A DNA stretch of 64,000 nt from Lucinisca nassula (lineage: Eukaryota > Mollusca > Bivalvia > Lucinida > Lucinidae), in contig OY757020.1 of the NCBI GenBank assembly GCA_963580285.1, positions 102,179,497-102,243,496 of the forward strand, given 5' to 3'. Positions 1 through 10,622 of the stretch are shown here, one piece after another. Positions within the stretch are counted from its first letter, which is position 1, and each line of letters opens with the position of its first letter. A program made the position numbers and the translations under genes. Under the pieces are notes generated by a model that searched no databases, was not told the origin of the DNA, and saw only the letters and a program-made list of their open reading frames with translations.

Positions 1-1109
1 AACCCCGCAAAATTAAATGATTCAACAGTATATTATATATGAAGGATTATTTAAGTCATTTTGTTTGGCAGTGTAATTGTATGAGCACCAGCTCCACCAG
101 CTCCATATCCAATTGATTTTGAATAAAAAAAAATATAAATTTTTTTTTTAATTAACTAATACTTGACTGTTAAAAGTAGGTTAGGGTTGGCTGTAGGGGT
201 GGAAGAGGCCAGTATTTTACATATTTTGTGAAAAAAGAACCACTAAATGTGCACATTAATATAGTCATCCATATCAGACTTGATGAAGGTGTCTATACTG
301 TATTAATAATGTGTAATATTCATATTTAACTTAGTTTTATACCAAAAGAAAATGTTAGGGAAAAATGCTTTCATGTCAGGGAATATTTTCTCACAAAGTC
401 TGTAGGAACCATGCAAGTTCTGTTACTAAAATTTTATCTCACATTATGGCTTGTAATGCTAGTAACTTTTGTTGTGTATTTTTACTACATGTTTTAAACG
501 AAAAGGCAGAATGTTATGCACATTTTCAAGTTCAATTTCCAAAACAATATATGCAAAAATGTAAATGTCAATGTTCCAAGATCTATAGTGTCATAAAAAT
601 GTTCCTTTTAATTCCATGGGCTAGTATTGTCATATTAATGTCTCTAGTATATTTTTTTTATTGATTACTATTGTAATTTTTCATTAAGAATGGTTTGACT
701 CTGTTTTGACATAAAAAAGATTTAATAGTTAGACATGCAACATCATTTATTTTTAACCTTCTGTCTTTTCAGTAAATGAGCCTTGTCATTCAAAATAGCT
801 ACCTAATAGCCTTTTCAATCAGTGTAGGCCCAGATCAGCCTTTGTATGACATCACACTCTCATAGCAAAACTGTTTCAGTCTGCTAGATGAACAGCATAG
901 CCTCCACTTAATTGCACATGTTGATCTGGTTCTACTATGCCCATAAAGGCCGTAAGGTAGGTTTATACATGATGCGGCTCATTGTTTTTTATAACACTTG
1001 TAAATAAATCTTGAATAAAAAATTTCAGGTGATGTAGATGTGTGCCATACTAGACAACTCTAATTGTCAGTTGAAGATTACCTGCCTGATCCATCTGTAA
1101 CCGGCTATT
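1..1109. other. No gene seen, AT-rich non-coding DNA
   Basis: The stretch holds T- and A-rich simple sequence and short open frames only. The longest (365-664, 99 codons) has no recognisable domain and no repeated family, and I see no splice signals that would make it an exon. Confidence 0.6.
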
Positions 1110-1411
1110 TGTTTGATTGTTTGATTTGAGGTTTAACGTCCCCGTCAACACTGTAAAGGTCATTTTGGAGACGTTGCTTCCAATTTTGTGGGACTTTTAC
1201 CCGACACTGAGATGAAATGACATCTCAAGCCCTGTCGCCCAATGAAACCAATTGGGTTTATTAGCATGGACGGTCCACCTCGCACCGCGGTTCCTGGACA
1301 GGCTTAGATCCTCTAAGCTGTTTACCAGTACTAGTGTGCGGGCCGGATTCAGCTCTGCGAGGAAGCATCATGCAGGCCATATATTTCTTCAAGCCCCTAT
1401 GGGCGGGGGCT
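1110..1411 (-). repeat. Interspersed repeat family A, about 300 bp
   Basis: This is one of at least six copies in the window (19032-19330, 29766-30077, 39650-39950, 39945-40236, 42193-42475). Read on the minus strand it starts near a GC-rich CCCGCCCAT segment and ends in a constant TTAAACCTCAAATCAAAC segment followed by a CAAA-rich tail. A constant 3' end with a short A-rich repeat tail suggests a SINE-like retroposon. I could not find convincing pol III A and B boxes, so the class stays open. Confidence 0.75.
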
Positions 1412-2228
1412 GAACCGGCTAGACAACAGCAAATGTGGCTAAAGTGAGTAACATATTAATGCCTGCAGTTCAGTTGTGTAAGTTGAACTTTCTAGGGGTT
1501 TAAAAGTATACTGTATTTGAACTTTAAGTCCTAAGTGATTTTACCCTTAGACAGCTAATGGATATGGTCTTATTTCTGGACATATTGCTCTATAAGCTTA
1601 ATATGTATAAGTATGTGTAAGATTATTGTCCCTGTATATGTCATCATGTGCAAGGCAGCTACTGGTCAAGACAGACATATATTTCAATAATTATATAAAC
1701 CAAATAAGATAGGTAATAATTATACTAGTGTAAAGAAAAAAGCATTTTAATATAATCTTTATTTATGTAGCTTTTAGCAATTTACTCTAAACTGTCTGGT
1801 AATAGGAATCCATCCAGTAGTATCTGAATCTAATTCCATTCAGGTACTTACCTCATCATAATGTTTAATTTCTGAGAACAGTATTACATTTTAATGGTGG
1901 GGTATATCGGTTAACAACCGTCCATAGACCACATCTTGTCTGCTCTCTTATTGAAATGGTTTTCATCAGATCTTCATCAAACTTGGTCAGATTGTATCCA
2001 GTTAATGTCTACGTCAAAGTTCAATATGGGCCATGCAAGGTCAAAATCAAGATCACTGGGTCACTTAGTGCATTTCCGTAGACCCACATCTTTCCCACTC
2101 TCTAATTGGAATTGTTTTTCATCAAACTTAAAAGTTGTATCTAGTTGATCCCTAGGTGAAGTTCAAATATGAGTCTTGCCGGATCAAAATCAACGTAGTG
2201 CCCCCTTTCAAACAACCTATCAGGGGGT
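1412..2228. other. No gene; degenerate repeat-like sequence
   Basis: From about 1915 to 2200 the text repeats phrases such as TTCATCAAACTTGGTCAGA and GGTCAAAATCAAGATCACT. I recognise this style from dispersed non-coding bivalve repeats. Open frames here (1936-2148) are chance frames through it. The rest is AT-rich without structure I can support. Confidence 0.5.
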
Positions 2229-2747
2229 CATATATGAGCCAGCGCATGACAAAACCTTTAAGATGGCTTGGGCGACCAGCAAAGACTCAGATCAGCCTGC
2301 GCATCCGCGCAGTCTGATCAGAGTCTTCACTGATCGCATGTACCTTCTAAAGGCTATGATCTAGGCAAAGAGACATAAGCAAAAGGTCTTGTCATAGTGG
2401 ATGGGTGCCCAGATTGATTCGAGTCTCTACTGGTCGCACCGGTCTAATTGTAGGTTTCCCTTTCCATTGACCGTTCCAAGGCGGTTCTTCTGTGGCGGTT
2501 CATTTATGTTATTGTTTGTCACTTATTGTGTGTTTGACATATGTCTTTTTATTTTGGATGGCCATTAGACCATTTTGTGGGAAAGTAACTGTCCTTTTGG
2601 CCTTCCTATGTTTGGGTTTCCATTATTGTCTGGTCGATTCGTGTTTGTGTTTCTTTCCCTTTGGTGTCTTTAATGGGTGGTGTAAGTTAATTGTATCGAT
2701 TCCTGATCTTTGTTTTACTTCTACTTTGTCATGCGCTGGCTCATATG
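2229..2747. mobile_element. Fold-back MITE with terminal inverted repeats, split by repeat B
   Basis: The left end at 2232-2250 (ATATGAGCCAGCGCATGAC) is matched by its exact reverse complement at 2728-2746, a 19-bp terminal inverted repeat. The interior starts with a stem-rich stretch around 2285-2325 containing GCGCATCCGCGC. Most of the right half is a family B insertion (2473-2727). A related left end sits at 49319. There is no coding capacity, so it is non-autonomous. The transposase family that moves it cannot be read from the sequence. Confidence 0.7.
2473..2727 (+). repeat. Repeat family B, 3' portion
   Basis: The copy ends at the invariant 3' end TTTTACTTCTACTTT and matches copies at 18015-18241, 23731-24265 (minus), 50695-51465 (minus), 53411-53603 and 56205-56312. 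Its 5' end is truncated compared with the fullest copy. It sits immediately inside the right inverted repeat of the fold-back element, so it inserted after that element was in place. Confidence 0.75.
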
Positions 2748-2789
2748 TGTTCTACAAACAGCTTTTGTTTATGTACTGACAACAGTGAT

Positions 2790-2804
2790 TTATTCTGTTT
2801 TCAG
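2790..2804 (+). promoter_or_regulatory. Candidate 3' splice site upstream of the protease exon
   Basis: A pyrimidine-rich run (TTTATTCTGTTTTCAG) ends in CAG at 2802-2804, followed at once by the reading frame of the Ulp1-like domain. Frame upstream of it is fold-back and repeat B sequence, so the true coding start is more likely this acceptor than the first ATG at 2691. This is inference from signal quality only. Confidence 0.45.
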
Positions 2805-3542
2805 GCGCCATTACCCAGTTACCACCCAGGTCAACTAGGAGAACTGGTTGGTAATGAGAACACTGAGCTCCCAGATGATGTGGTGGAAGCAATGCTTAAC
2901 ATAATGCGGGCATATGCAGACCTAGAATTTGCTCCATATATCGGTTACTATACACCTGCACAGATTGAATATTATTCTTCGCAGCCACAACCACATCTAA
3001 CACCTCTCCCAGAAAACAGGGATATCTTGCATATTCATAACTTGTGTAGACATTGGATAACAACATTCTACAGTGCTGAAAGAAGAACAGTGTACATATG
3101 TGATTCACTAAAAACACCTTCTCATACACAGCAAATAGAAAAACAAGTGAAAATGATATATGGAAATTTATCTCGAAACATTGAACATGTAGATGTTGTT
3201 CAGCAAAATACTCAGCCGATTTGTGGTCCGCTTGCGATAGCATTTGCAGTGGCATATTATCTCAGGACTGATCCGGCGAAGTTACATTTTGATTTATCAA
3301 AAGTTAGTAAACACTTGAAAACCTGTATACAGTTAGGTACTGTGACGCAGTTTCCTACAGTAAATACTGATGAACATTTGCTCTCTAGTTATTCTGCGAC
3401 TCAGTTAGAAATGCAACAAAAGAAAAGTGAGAAAAAGGTAGAAAATAAACCAGCAGTATATAATAAACGTGAGAAAAAAAAGTTGCAGAAAGAAATTGAT
3501 CGTGAACGTAAAAGAGAAAACAGATTACATCCTATAAAATGA
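2805..3542 (+). pseudogene. Ulp1/C48-like cysteine protease domain of the Helentron polyprotein
   Basis: The frame encodes a domain resembling SUMO/ubiquitin-like proteases. The catalytic set is visible: His in RHWITT (3051-3053), Asp in YICDSLK (3102-3104), Gln in VQQNTQ and Cys in PICGPLAIAF (3222-3224). After the Cys come a hydrophobic helix and an HL...C...FP motif, the layout I know from transposon-linked Ulp1 domains. A basic Lys/Arg/Glu tail begins at 3420. The frame stops with TGA at 3540-3542, and the basic tail continues in the next frame from 3541, so one indel near an A-run separates it from the repeat region. The protease role in transposition is unknown. Its residues look complete, so the damage may be recent. 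Confidence 0.75.
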
Positions 3543-5480
3543 TCAACAAGTCAATAAAACTAAAAACGTGTTAACAGAGACAAAAGAAAATACAGAAAGT
3601 TCAGAATTAAGACAGAAACATACAGGAGACAAAAATGTGCTTAGAAAAAGAACAGAAAGAATAAATAAGCCTGAATGTGAAAACAACATTGACAAAGAAA
3701 AATACCTAACAAAGAGAACAGAAAGAACACTTAGCACCGAATCTGAAAAACGAAATGTGGAGAAAGAAAATGGAAATAGAACACAATTACAAAAGAGACT
3801 CATAAGAGAAAATAATGTGCTAAGAAAAAGAAAACAAAGAATGAATAAGCCTGAATCTGAAAAAGACTTTGACAAACAAACTGAGAAAGACACTCAGAAG
3901 GAGAAGGATAAGTTAAGAAAGAAAACTGAAAGAACAAATAGAACCGTAATTGAAAAAGACACTCAGAAGGAGAAGGATAAGTTAAGAAAGAAAACTGAAA
4001 CAGCAAATAGAACTGAAATTGAAAAAGGGGCTCAGAAGGAGAAGGATATTACAAGAAAGAAAACTGAAAGAGCAAATAGAACCGAAATTGAAAAAGACAC
4101 TCAGAAGGAGAAGGATAAGTTAAGAAAGAAAACTGAAACAGCAAATAGAACTGAAATTGAAAAAAGGGGCTCAGAAGGAGAAGGATATTACAAGAAAGAA
4201 AACTGAAAGAGCAAATAGAACCGAAATTGAAAAAGACACTCAGAAGGAGAAGGATAAGTTAAGAAAGAAAACTGAAACAGCAAAAAGAACTGAAATTGAA
4301 AAAGGGGCTCAGAAGGAGAAGGATATTATAAGAAAGAAAACTGAAAGACCAAATAGAACCGAAATTGAAAAAGACGCTCAGAAGGAGAAGGATAAGTTAA
4401 GAAAGAAAATTGAAGCAGCAAATAGAACCGAAATTGAAAAAGGGGCTCAGAAGGAGAAGGATATCACAAGAAAGAAAACTGAAAGAGCAAATAGAAAGGA
4501 AACTGAAAAAGACACTCAGAAGGAGAAGGATAAGTTAAGAAAGAAAACTCAAAGAACAAATAGGACCGTAATTGAAAAAGACACTCAGAAGGAGAAGGAT
4601 AATTTAAGAAAGAAAACTGAAACAGCAAATAGAACTGAAATTGAAAAAGGGGCTCAGAAGGAGAAGGATATTACAAGAAAGAAAACTGAAAGAGCAAATA
4701 GAACCGAAATTGAAAAAGACACTCAGAAGGAGAAGGATAAGTTAAGAAAGAAAACTGAAACAGCAAATAGAACTGAAATTGAAAAAGGGGCTCAGAAGGA
4801 GAAGGATATTAAAAGAAAGAAAACTGAAAGAGCAAATAGAACCGAAAATGAAAAAGGGGCTCAGAATGAGAAGGATATTATAAGAAAGAAAACTGAAAGA
4901 GCAAATAGAACCGAAATTGAAAAAGACACTCAGAAGGAGAAGGATAAGTTAAGAAAGAAAACTGAAACAGCAAATAGAACTGAAATTGAAAAAGGGGCTC
5001 AGAAGGAGAAGGATAAGTTAAGAAAGAAAACTGAAACGGCAAATAGAACTGAAATTGAAACAGGGGCTCAGAAGGAGAAGGATATTACAAGAAAGAAAAC
5101 TGAAAGAGCAAATAGAACGGAAACTGAAAAAAAAACAATGAAACGCAAAGACAGTGTGTGCAAGAAGAACAAGAGGAAGACTAAATCAGATTGTGCGAAA
5201 GAAATTGACAAGCAGAAAGACAGTGCAAGAAAAAGGACAAAAAGGTTGGAAAGGACAGATAGTGAAAAATAATTCTCTAGAGACATTGATGCTTGCAGAA
5301 AAAGATCGAAACGACATGAAAAATCTTCAATAGAAAAGACTTTAGACAGAGACAGAGAAAAAACGCTTAGGACAAAAAAGAGAAATCCAACTTCTATAGA
5401 AACATGCATAATTAATTTTAAACAAGCAATAAAAGATGGTGCACTTTATGTGTGTATTTCTTGTGTAAGGACTCATGTTT
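3541..5480 (+). pseudogene. Lys/Glu-rich linker of the Helentron polyprotein
   Basis: A highly charged segment, predicted to be helical or coiled-coil, lies between protease and Rep. It opens in frame at 3541, runs through irregular Lys/Arg/Glu sequence to about 3887, then through the 23-residue tandem array. A single extra A at about 4165 (six As where other units have five) shifts the frame; the reading resumes from 4157 in the next frame. A TAA stop at 5270-5272 interrupts that frame, yet it stays open beyond it to 5480, ending with IINFKQAIKDGALYVCISC, the start of the next domain. No enzymatic motif is present. It probably acts as a flexible or DNA-binding linker, which is inference from charge. 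Confidence 0.7.
3888..5130 (+). repeat. Coding minisatellite, about 18 units of 69 bp
   Basis: The landmark CAGAAGGAGAAGGATA recurs every 69 bp from 3895 to about 5066. Each unit encodes 23 residues of the form EK(DT/GA)QKEKD(KL/IT)RKKTE. Two unit types alternate, giving a 138-bp higher-order period, and units 10-13 repeat the pattern of units 1-4. Units are very similar, which points to recent expansion or homogenisation. Confidence 0.9.
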
Positions 5481-8131
5481 AGACGATCTGCGATAAAATA
5501 CGTGTCTTCCAAATACAAAAATAAAGAGTTGATTAGAAGCTTCGAGTCAGTTACAACAGAACATGGAGCTAATTGGAGCTGCCAAACCTGTGACAGTGCT
5601 CTGAAAAGGAACAAAATTCCACCTTTGTGTTCATTAAATCATTTGTCTTTAGAAAATATACCAAAGGAACTAGACTGTTTGACATCTCTAGAACTACAGC
5701 TTGTCAGTCAGATTTTACCGTTTATGAAAGTGTTGTCCCTTCACACGGGAGCACAGCACAAATTAAGTGGACAAGTTGTGTTGGTTCCAACAGACCTTTC
5801 TAAAGTAAGCACAAGTCTTCCCAGGAATACAGCAAGTGCGCAGATAATCACATTAGCTCTGAAACGGAGGCTTTCGGACAAACATGCATATCACAAACAG
5901 ATAATCAGGCCAAGCCATGTTAATGAAGCAATCAGCTATCTCAAGTCAAATTCACCACTTTATTCTGAAGTGCAGGTAAACTCAAACTGGGAACAAGAAA
6001 GTGCTGAACAGTCTTCACAACTTTGGTCAGCTGTAAATCCTCAGAATACAGCAAATTCTTCCAATTCACAATTTACAACAAACGTTAGTTTTGAACAACT
6101 AGATAGTAGTAGAAATAACCAGAGTGAAAACACAGCTCCTGTTCAGGACCACATCTTGGCAAATGATACATGTGAAATTACAGACAGTGAAGATGAGGTT
6201 GATTGTGAAAATCCCATTGAAGTACAAGAAGAACTACAAAATAAAGCTTCATTGAATGCCTCGACATGTCTCCAACCAATTAATGGTCCAGAAGTGCAGT
6301 CTTCAAGTATACTGAATATTGCTCCAGCTGAAGGTCAGATACCTACAACATACTTCAAACAGCCTGAATGGGAGACTCTCTGTTTTCCGAAACTCTTCCC
6401 TACAGGATTGAATACTTTCAACACTGATCGACCTGTAAAGCTGAGTTTGAAGAAATACTTCAACCAGAGACTCACTAACAAGGACACAAGATTTTCTGAA
6501 TGTACTGAGTATATATTTCAGGCGCTTGATGCAAAAGAACGAGACCAGATTCAAAACAGCATATCCCTGACTACCAGGAAGACAATACAAAATGATATTA
6601 GTGCTGGACATCTCAAAGATCCTGACAGAGTAACCAGATTGATATCAACAGACCAGATGTTCACTTCTTTCAAATATATCCGTGCTACTCCACAATACTG
6701 GCAACAAATGCAGCTGGATATGTTGTCTAAGTTACGTCAGCTGGGTCCTTATACCTTCTTTCTGACTGGATCAGCAGCAGAATTTCACTGGACTGAGGTG
6801 ATTCAAGTTGTCGCAAAACAGTATGGAACAAATTTATCTGACCAGGAAATTCAAAGCATGGACTGGAATACGAAAAGGTCTTGGTTGCAGCGAAATCCAG
6901 TTACAGTGGCTAGACAAATTGACTACATATATGAGCAGTTATTTACTAAAGTTATCTTGAGTGGTGCTCATCCCATTGGACAAATTCTCAACTATGACAA
7001 ACGAAAAGAAATACAGGGGAGGGGAACGGAACATTTTCAAAGTGCTCTACATGTAAAAGATGCACCAAAGCTAGATGTTAACACAGACAAGGAATGTATT
7101 CAGTTCATTGACAAGAACATAACATGTGAAATGCCAGAACTTGATCATGATGAAGAGCTAAATAGTTTAGTCCAACGCCAGGTTCACCATCTTACTAAAT
7201 CTTCCAAAAAAAAACAGACAAAGCCTGCAGATATGGCTATCCTAGAGCACCATCACCACAGACACTGATAGCACGAGTACCAGAATGTGAAGACAGCGGA
7301 ACACTTAAAGCAGATGCTGGTTTGATCCTTAGAAAAGTACATGGTGTACTTACTTCCCCTGACACAGAATTAAGTGGAAAAATAACACTTGATGCAATAC
7401 TGAAAAAGGCTGGTGTGTCAAAAGAGCTGTATATTTCTGCTTTACAGGTTGCTCAGAGAAGGACCACTGTTGTCATGAAAAGAAGTCCCCAAGAACTTAT
7501 GGTCAATAATTACAATAAAAACGTATTACGAGCATTACGAGCAAACATGGATATACAGTTCATCACAAATATTTGGGCTTGCATTGCATATTTAACTTCA
7601 TATATTTGTAAACCAGAAAGAACCATGAGTGAGATGATGAAGAAAGCTAGTAAGGAAGCCAATAGTAAACCAGTTAGAGAAGCTCTCAGTGACATAGGTC
7701 ATGTTTTCATAAAATCGCGTGAAGTCTCTGAGCATGAAGCTATTTCCAGAGTTTTGTCTTTGCCATTACGGAAGTCAAATATTGATGTACAGTTCATACG
7801 AACTGATATTCAAGAAAACAGAACTAGAATTTTGAAGCCACGGCCAGTTTTAGAACATATGGAAGATGATGAAACAGACATTTACATACCTAGTATCCAT
7901 GACAAATATGCAAGCAGACCAAACAGCCTTGAAGGTATTTGCTTAGCCGACTTTGTGTCCAAATTCACCATAGGTTCACGGGTTAAAAAAGATGAAGAAG
8001 AAGACCATAAAGTTGAATCTGATCCTCACGCTGGAAAGAAATATTATCTCAAGAACAACATGGGTATGATTTCAAAGAGGTCCTCATCAAAAGTCATAAG
8101 GTACCACACAATCCCAAAAACAGCGGGATGA
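5282..8131 (+). pseudogene. Helitron-like N region and HUH Rep endonuclease of the Helentron
   Basis: The N-terminal part has paired cysteines (CISC near 5460, CQTC near 5585), then a Ser/Asn/Glu-rich linker, then the Helitron-like core: LFPTG (about 6402), KYFNQRL (about 6450), FLTGSAAEFHW (about 6760), HPIGQILNYDKRKE (about 6970). The HUH position reads EHFQS at 7029-7043, with Gln where the second His is expected. Two tyrosines spaced as YLTSY (7589 and 7601) fit the Helitron active-site tyrosine pair. The frame shifts near 5476, again inside the nine-A run at 7206-7214, and again near 8105 just before the helicase linker. Function in the family is strand nicking and joining for rolling-circle transposition. 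This copy should be inactive. Confidence 0.8.
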
Positions 8132-10017
8132 AGAGATGTACTACCATTGGCTTCTCATTCTGTACTTGCCCTGGAGATCCGAAGAAGAGCTTCTGTTGGA
8201 TGACTCATATCAAAAAAAGTTTCAAGATGTTAAAGACATTATCACACAAGCAATACAGATCTATGAACCATATAATGATGAGGTAAACAACACTCTTGAA
8301 AATTTTGATCCTGATGAAGCTGGACCTGAAATATGGACTGAGATTTGAGTGAATGCCCAGCAAGAAGCTGACTATCTGGAGAGTGGTGCCACCGCTGCAG
8401 CACTTCCGCTGCTTGACCCTGACAATCTTGAAGCTTGTCTTGTTGAATCAGAAACACAGAAAAAGACACAATCATCATATTCATTTACAGTTACTAATCT
8501 TCTACCTGATACAGATTTTTTATCCAGAGTAAGAAACCTGAATCATCAACAAAGAGCTATATTTGACTTTTTCTACACTTGGGCTACAAACAAAAGACCT
8601 CAGTCTGATTCCACAGAGCCATTCCACATCTTCCTCACGGGTGGGGTAGGTTGTGGGAAAACTTTCCTGATTAACACACTATATGAGGGACTGGTTAGAG
8701 CTCTTGGGACCCTAGGGCAGGACCCTGAGAAACCAACAGTGCTTATGACAGCATCAACAGGAAAGGCTGCATCAAACATAAATGGAATGACTCTTCATTC
8801 CGCATTTGGCTTACCTGTTAAAAAACATAAAAGTGATACATATTTTTCATACAAGCCACCAAGCCAAAGCAGACTAAATACAATGAGATGTAACTTTGTG
8901 AACTTGAAAGTCATTATTTGAAATATCCATGTCAGGTTCAACAACCTTCCAGAACCATTTGTCCTGTGCATTACAAGAAATATTCCAAAATTACAGTGAA
9001 CCATTTGCAGGGCTCTCCGTGCTAGCAGTGGGTGACTTGTTACAGCTCAATCCTGTTGGACAAAATCCAGTTTTCAGCTTATCTACGCATGGATACGATG
9101 CATTAGCAGGATCAGTTTGGCAAAAACATTTCAAGTTGTATGAATTGACAGCCATAGTCCGCCAAAAGGGAGACCCTCGATTTGCAGAGATTCTTAACAA
9201 TGTTCGTGTTGGTACCCTTACTAAGGAAGATGAACAAGACCTAAAAAAAACCTTGAAAATACTGATACTATCAATTTTCCTCAAGATACCATCCATCTTT
9301 TTCGAACAAATGAGCTTGCAGACATCTTTAACAAGGAACAACTGAAAAGTTTACCAGAGCCCCATTTTGTCATTCACTGTCAGAACACCAAAAAAGATCT
9401 CCATACCAACTCAGTGCCAGTTGCTGTCAACATTGCCAAGAGTATTTATGAAACTCGAGGGTTACCAACATCAATAGAAATAGCTGTTGGAGCACCATTT
9501 ATGATAACAAAAAATATAGACACAGGCGACCATCTTGTGAATGGAGTTATCGGCCAAATTCAACACATTGACCTTCTTCCTAATAAACCACTTCAGGGCT
9601 GTATTTACTTAAAATTTGACAAACCCATTGTTGGCAAGGAGTTGAAGAGAACCAGTCCCAGTGGTCTTAGAAATTTAGTTCCTTCAACATTCTTCATCAC
9701 TGAAAAGACAACTGTACCAGTTGAACGAAAAATGTTTCCTGGTGTCCTAGCTTACGCCCTTACAGTACACAAGTCACAAGGAAGTACATACACCCACCTG
9801 ATTGCTGACTTTAAGAAACCAGGAAAGGCTCAGAAAATGGCAACGCCCCAGGGACTAGCCTACACTATGTTGAGTAGAGCCACATCAAGAGCTGGGATTC
9901 AGGTGTTAAACTTTGATAATACAGACATTACCATCAACAAAAAAGCTCTTGATGAAATGACCAGAATGCGAAAACAATCCACTCTTGATGTTCCACTTTC
10001 TCTTGATGAGAATGATG
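8104..10017 (+). pseudogene. PIF1-like SF1 helicase domain of the Helentron
   Basis: The linker MYYHWLLILYLPWRSEEELL (from 8136) is typical of Helitron Rep-helicase junctions. A nonsense TGA at 8346-8348 interrupts an otherwise open frame. Walker A is GGVGCGKT (8640-8663), motif Ia is TASTGKAASNINGMTLHSAFG. The Walker B region is broken: the frame reads KVII then TGA at 8919-8921, and the expected Glu-Ile-Ser continuation lies in a frame shifted by a two-base loss. VGDLLQLNPVG (about 9030), VHKSQGSTYTHLI (about 9765) and YTMLSRATSRAG (about 9868) mark the later helicase motifs. A one-base loss in an A-run at 9243-9250 shifts the frame once more. From 9414 the frame is open into the endonuclease. 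Confidence 0.85.
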
Positions 10018-10622
10018 TACACATTGGGCACATTAATATCAGGTCTCTAAACAAGCATGCCTGTGATCTCATCTCTGATCCTACAGTTCAACAAATGACT
10101 GTCTTGTGCTTAACAGAGACAAAGATGAGGAGCACACGCAAAGAGACATTAATGCCAGGCTATAAGATGGTGCTTGACAACAGCAGCCACGGACTCGCTA
10201 TATTCATAAAGCAAGATTCTACGTACACAACTTTGAACTTCAGTGACTCAGATATTGAAATTCTTGGAATCGCCCAACAGTCTCATCAGCTGACATATCA
10301 TATTATAGTTGTTTACAAGCCACCAACTTACCCAGTTCAGAGGTTCCTCAACAGCTTAGAAGCTTGTATCAGAGGACTGCAACATCTAGTGATCCTTGGA
10401 GATTTCAACCAGACTCGAAGCACCAACATTTTCAATGACTTCCTTTCCGATAATGGGTTCCTGCAATATATCACAGCACCCACCCACAGCCTTGGAGATA
10501 CACTAGATCTGGTGATTAGCCCTATACCAAACCTGCTCACAATAACGAAGGCGCTTCCATATACAGACCACCATCTTACTGCTGTGAAATTGACCAGAGC
10601 ACACAGACAAGGGTTCCAGTAA
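10018..10622 (+). pseudogene. C-terminal apurinic-type (EEP) endonuclease domain of the Helentron
   Basis: The domain is in one open frame with the end of the helicase (9414-10622), so it is a fusion and not a separate insertion. It shows the order of motifs of non-LTR endonucleases: HINIRSLNKH (about 10026), LTETKM with the metal-binding Glu (about 10110), a central hydrophobic core, LGDFNQTR (about 10396) and TDHHLTAV near the end (about 10563). It is about 200 residues, close to the usual size. Helentrons are thought to have captured this domain from a CR1-like retrotransposon. The domain itself is intact but sits on a broken polyprotein. The stop at 10620-10622 is likely the natural end. 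Confidence 0.8.

Larger units (their letters stand above)
2805..10622 (+). mobile_element. Helentron-type rolling-circle transposon, defective
   Basis: The coding core reads, in order, Ulp1/C48-like cysteine protease (2805-3420), Lys/Glu-rich 23-residue tandem repeat (3888-5130), cysteine-pair plus Helitron-like N region and HUH Rep (5400-8100), PIF1/SF1 helicase (8350-10000) and an apurinic-type endonuclease of the non-LTR kind (10018-10622). A helicase with a C-terminal non-LTR-like endonuclease is the known hallmark of Helentrons (Helitron2), in contrast to plant-type Helitrons. All parts run the same way with no unrelated DNA between them, so this is one element. About nine frameshifts or stop codons break it. 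Termini were not identified; a hairpin at 12295 may or may not belong to it. Confidence 0.85.

Noticed and set aside
365..664. A 99-codon open frame
   Set aside because: Cys-rich but with no conserved pattern, no Kozak or splice context and AT-driven composition. Chance frame.
2492..2779. A 95-codon open frame with hydrophobic runs resembling a membrane protein
   Set aside because: It lies entirely in repeat B and the fold-back end. The same hydrophobic frame appears in every B copy by composition and is cut differently in each.
3543..4006. Antisense open frames rich in Phe, Ser and Leu across the 69-bp repeats
   Set aside because: They are the reverse complement of Lys/Glu-rich codons. The sense strand continues the Helentron polyprotein.
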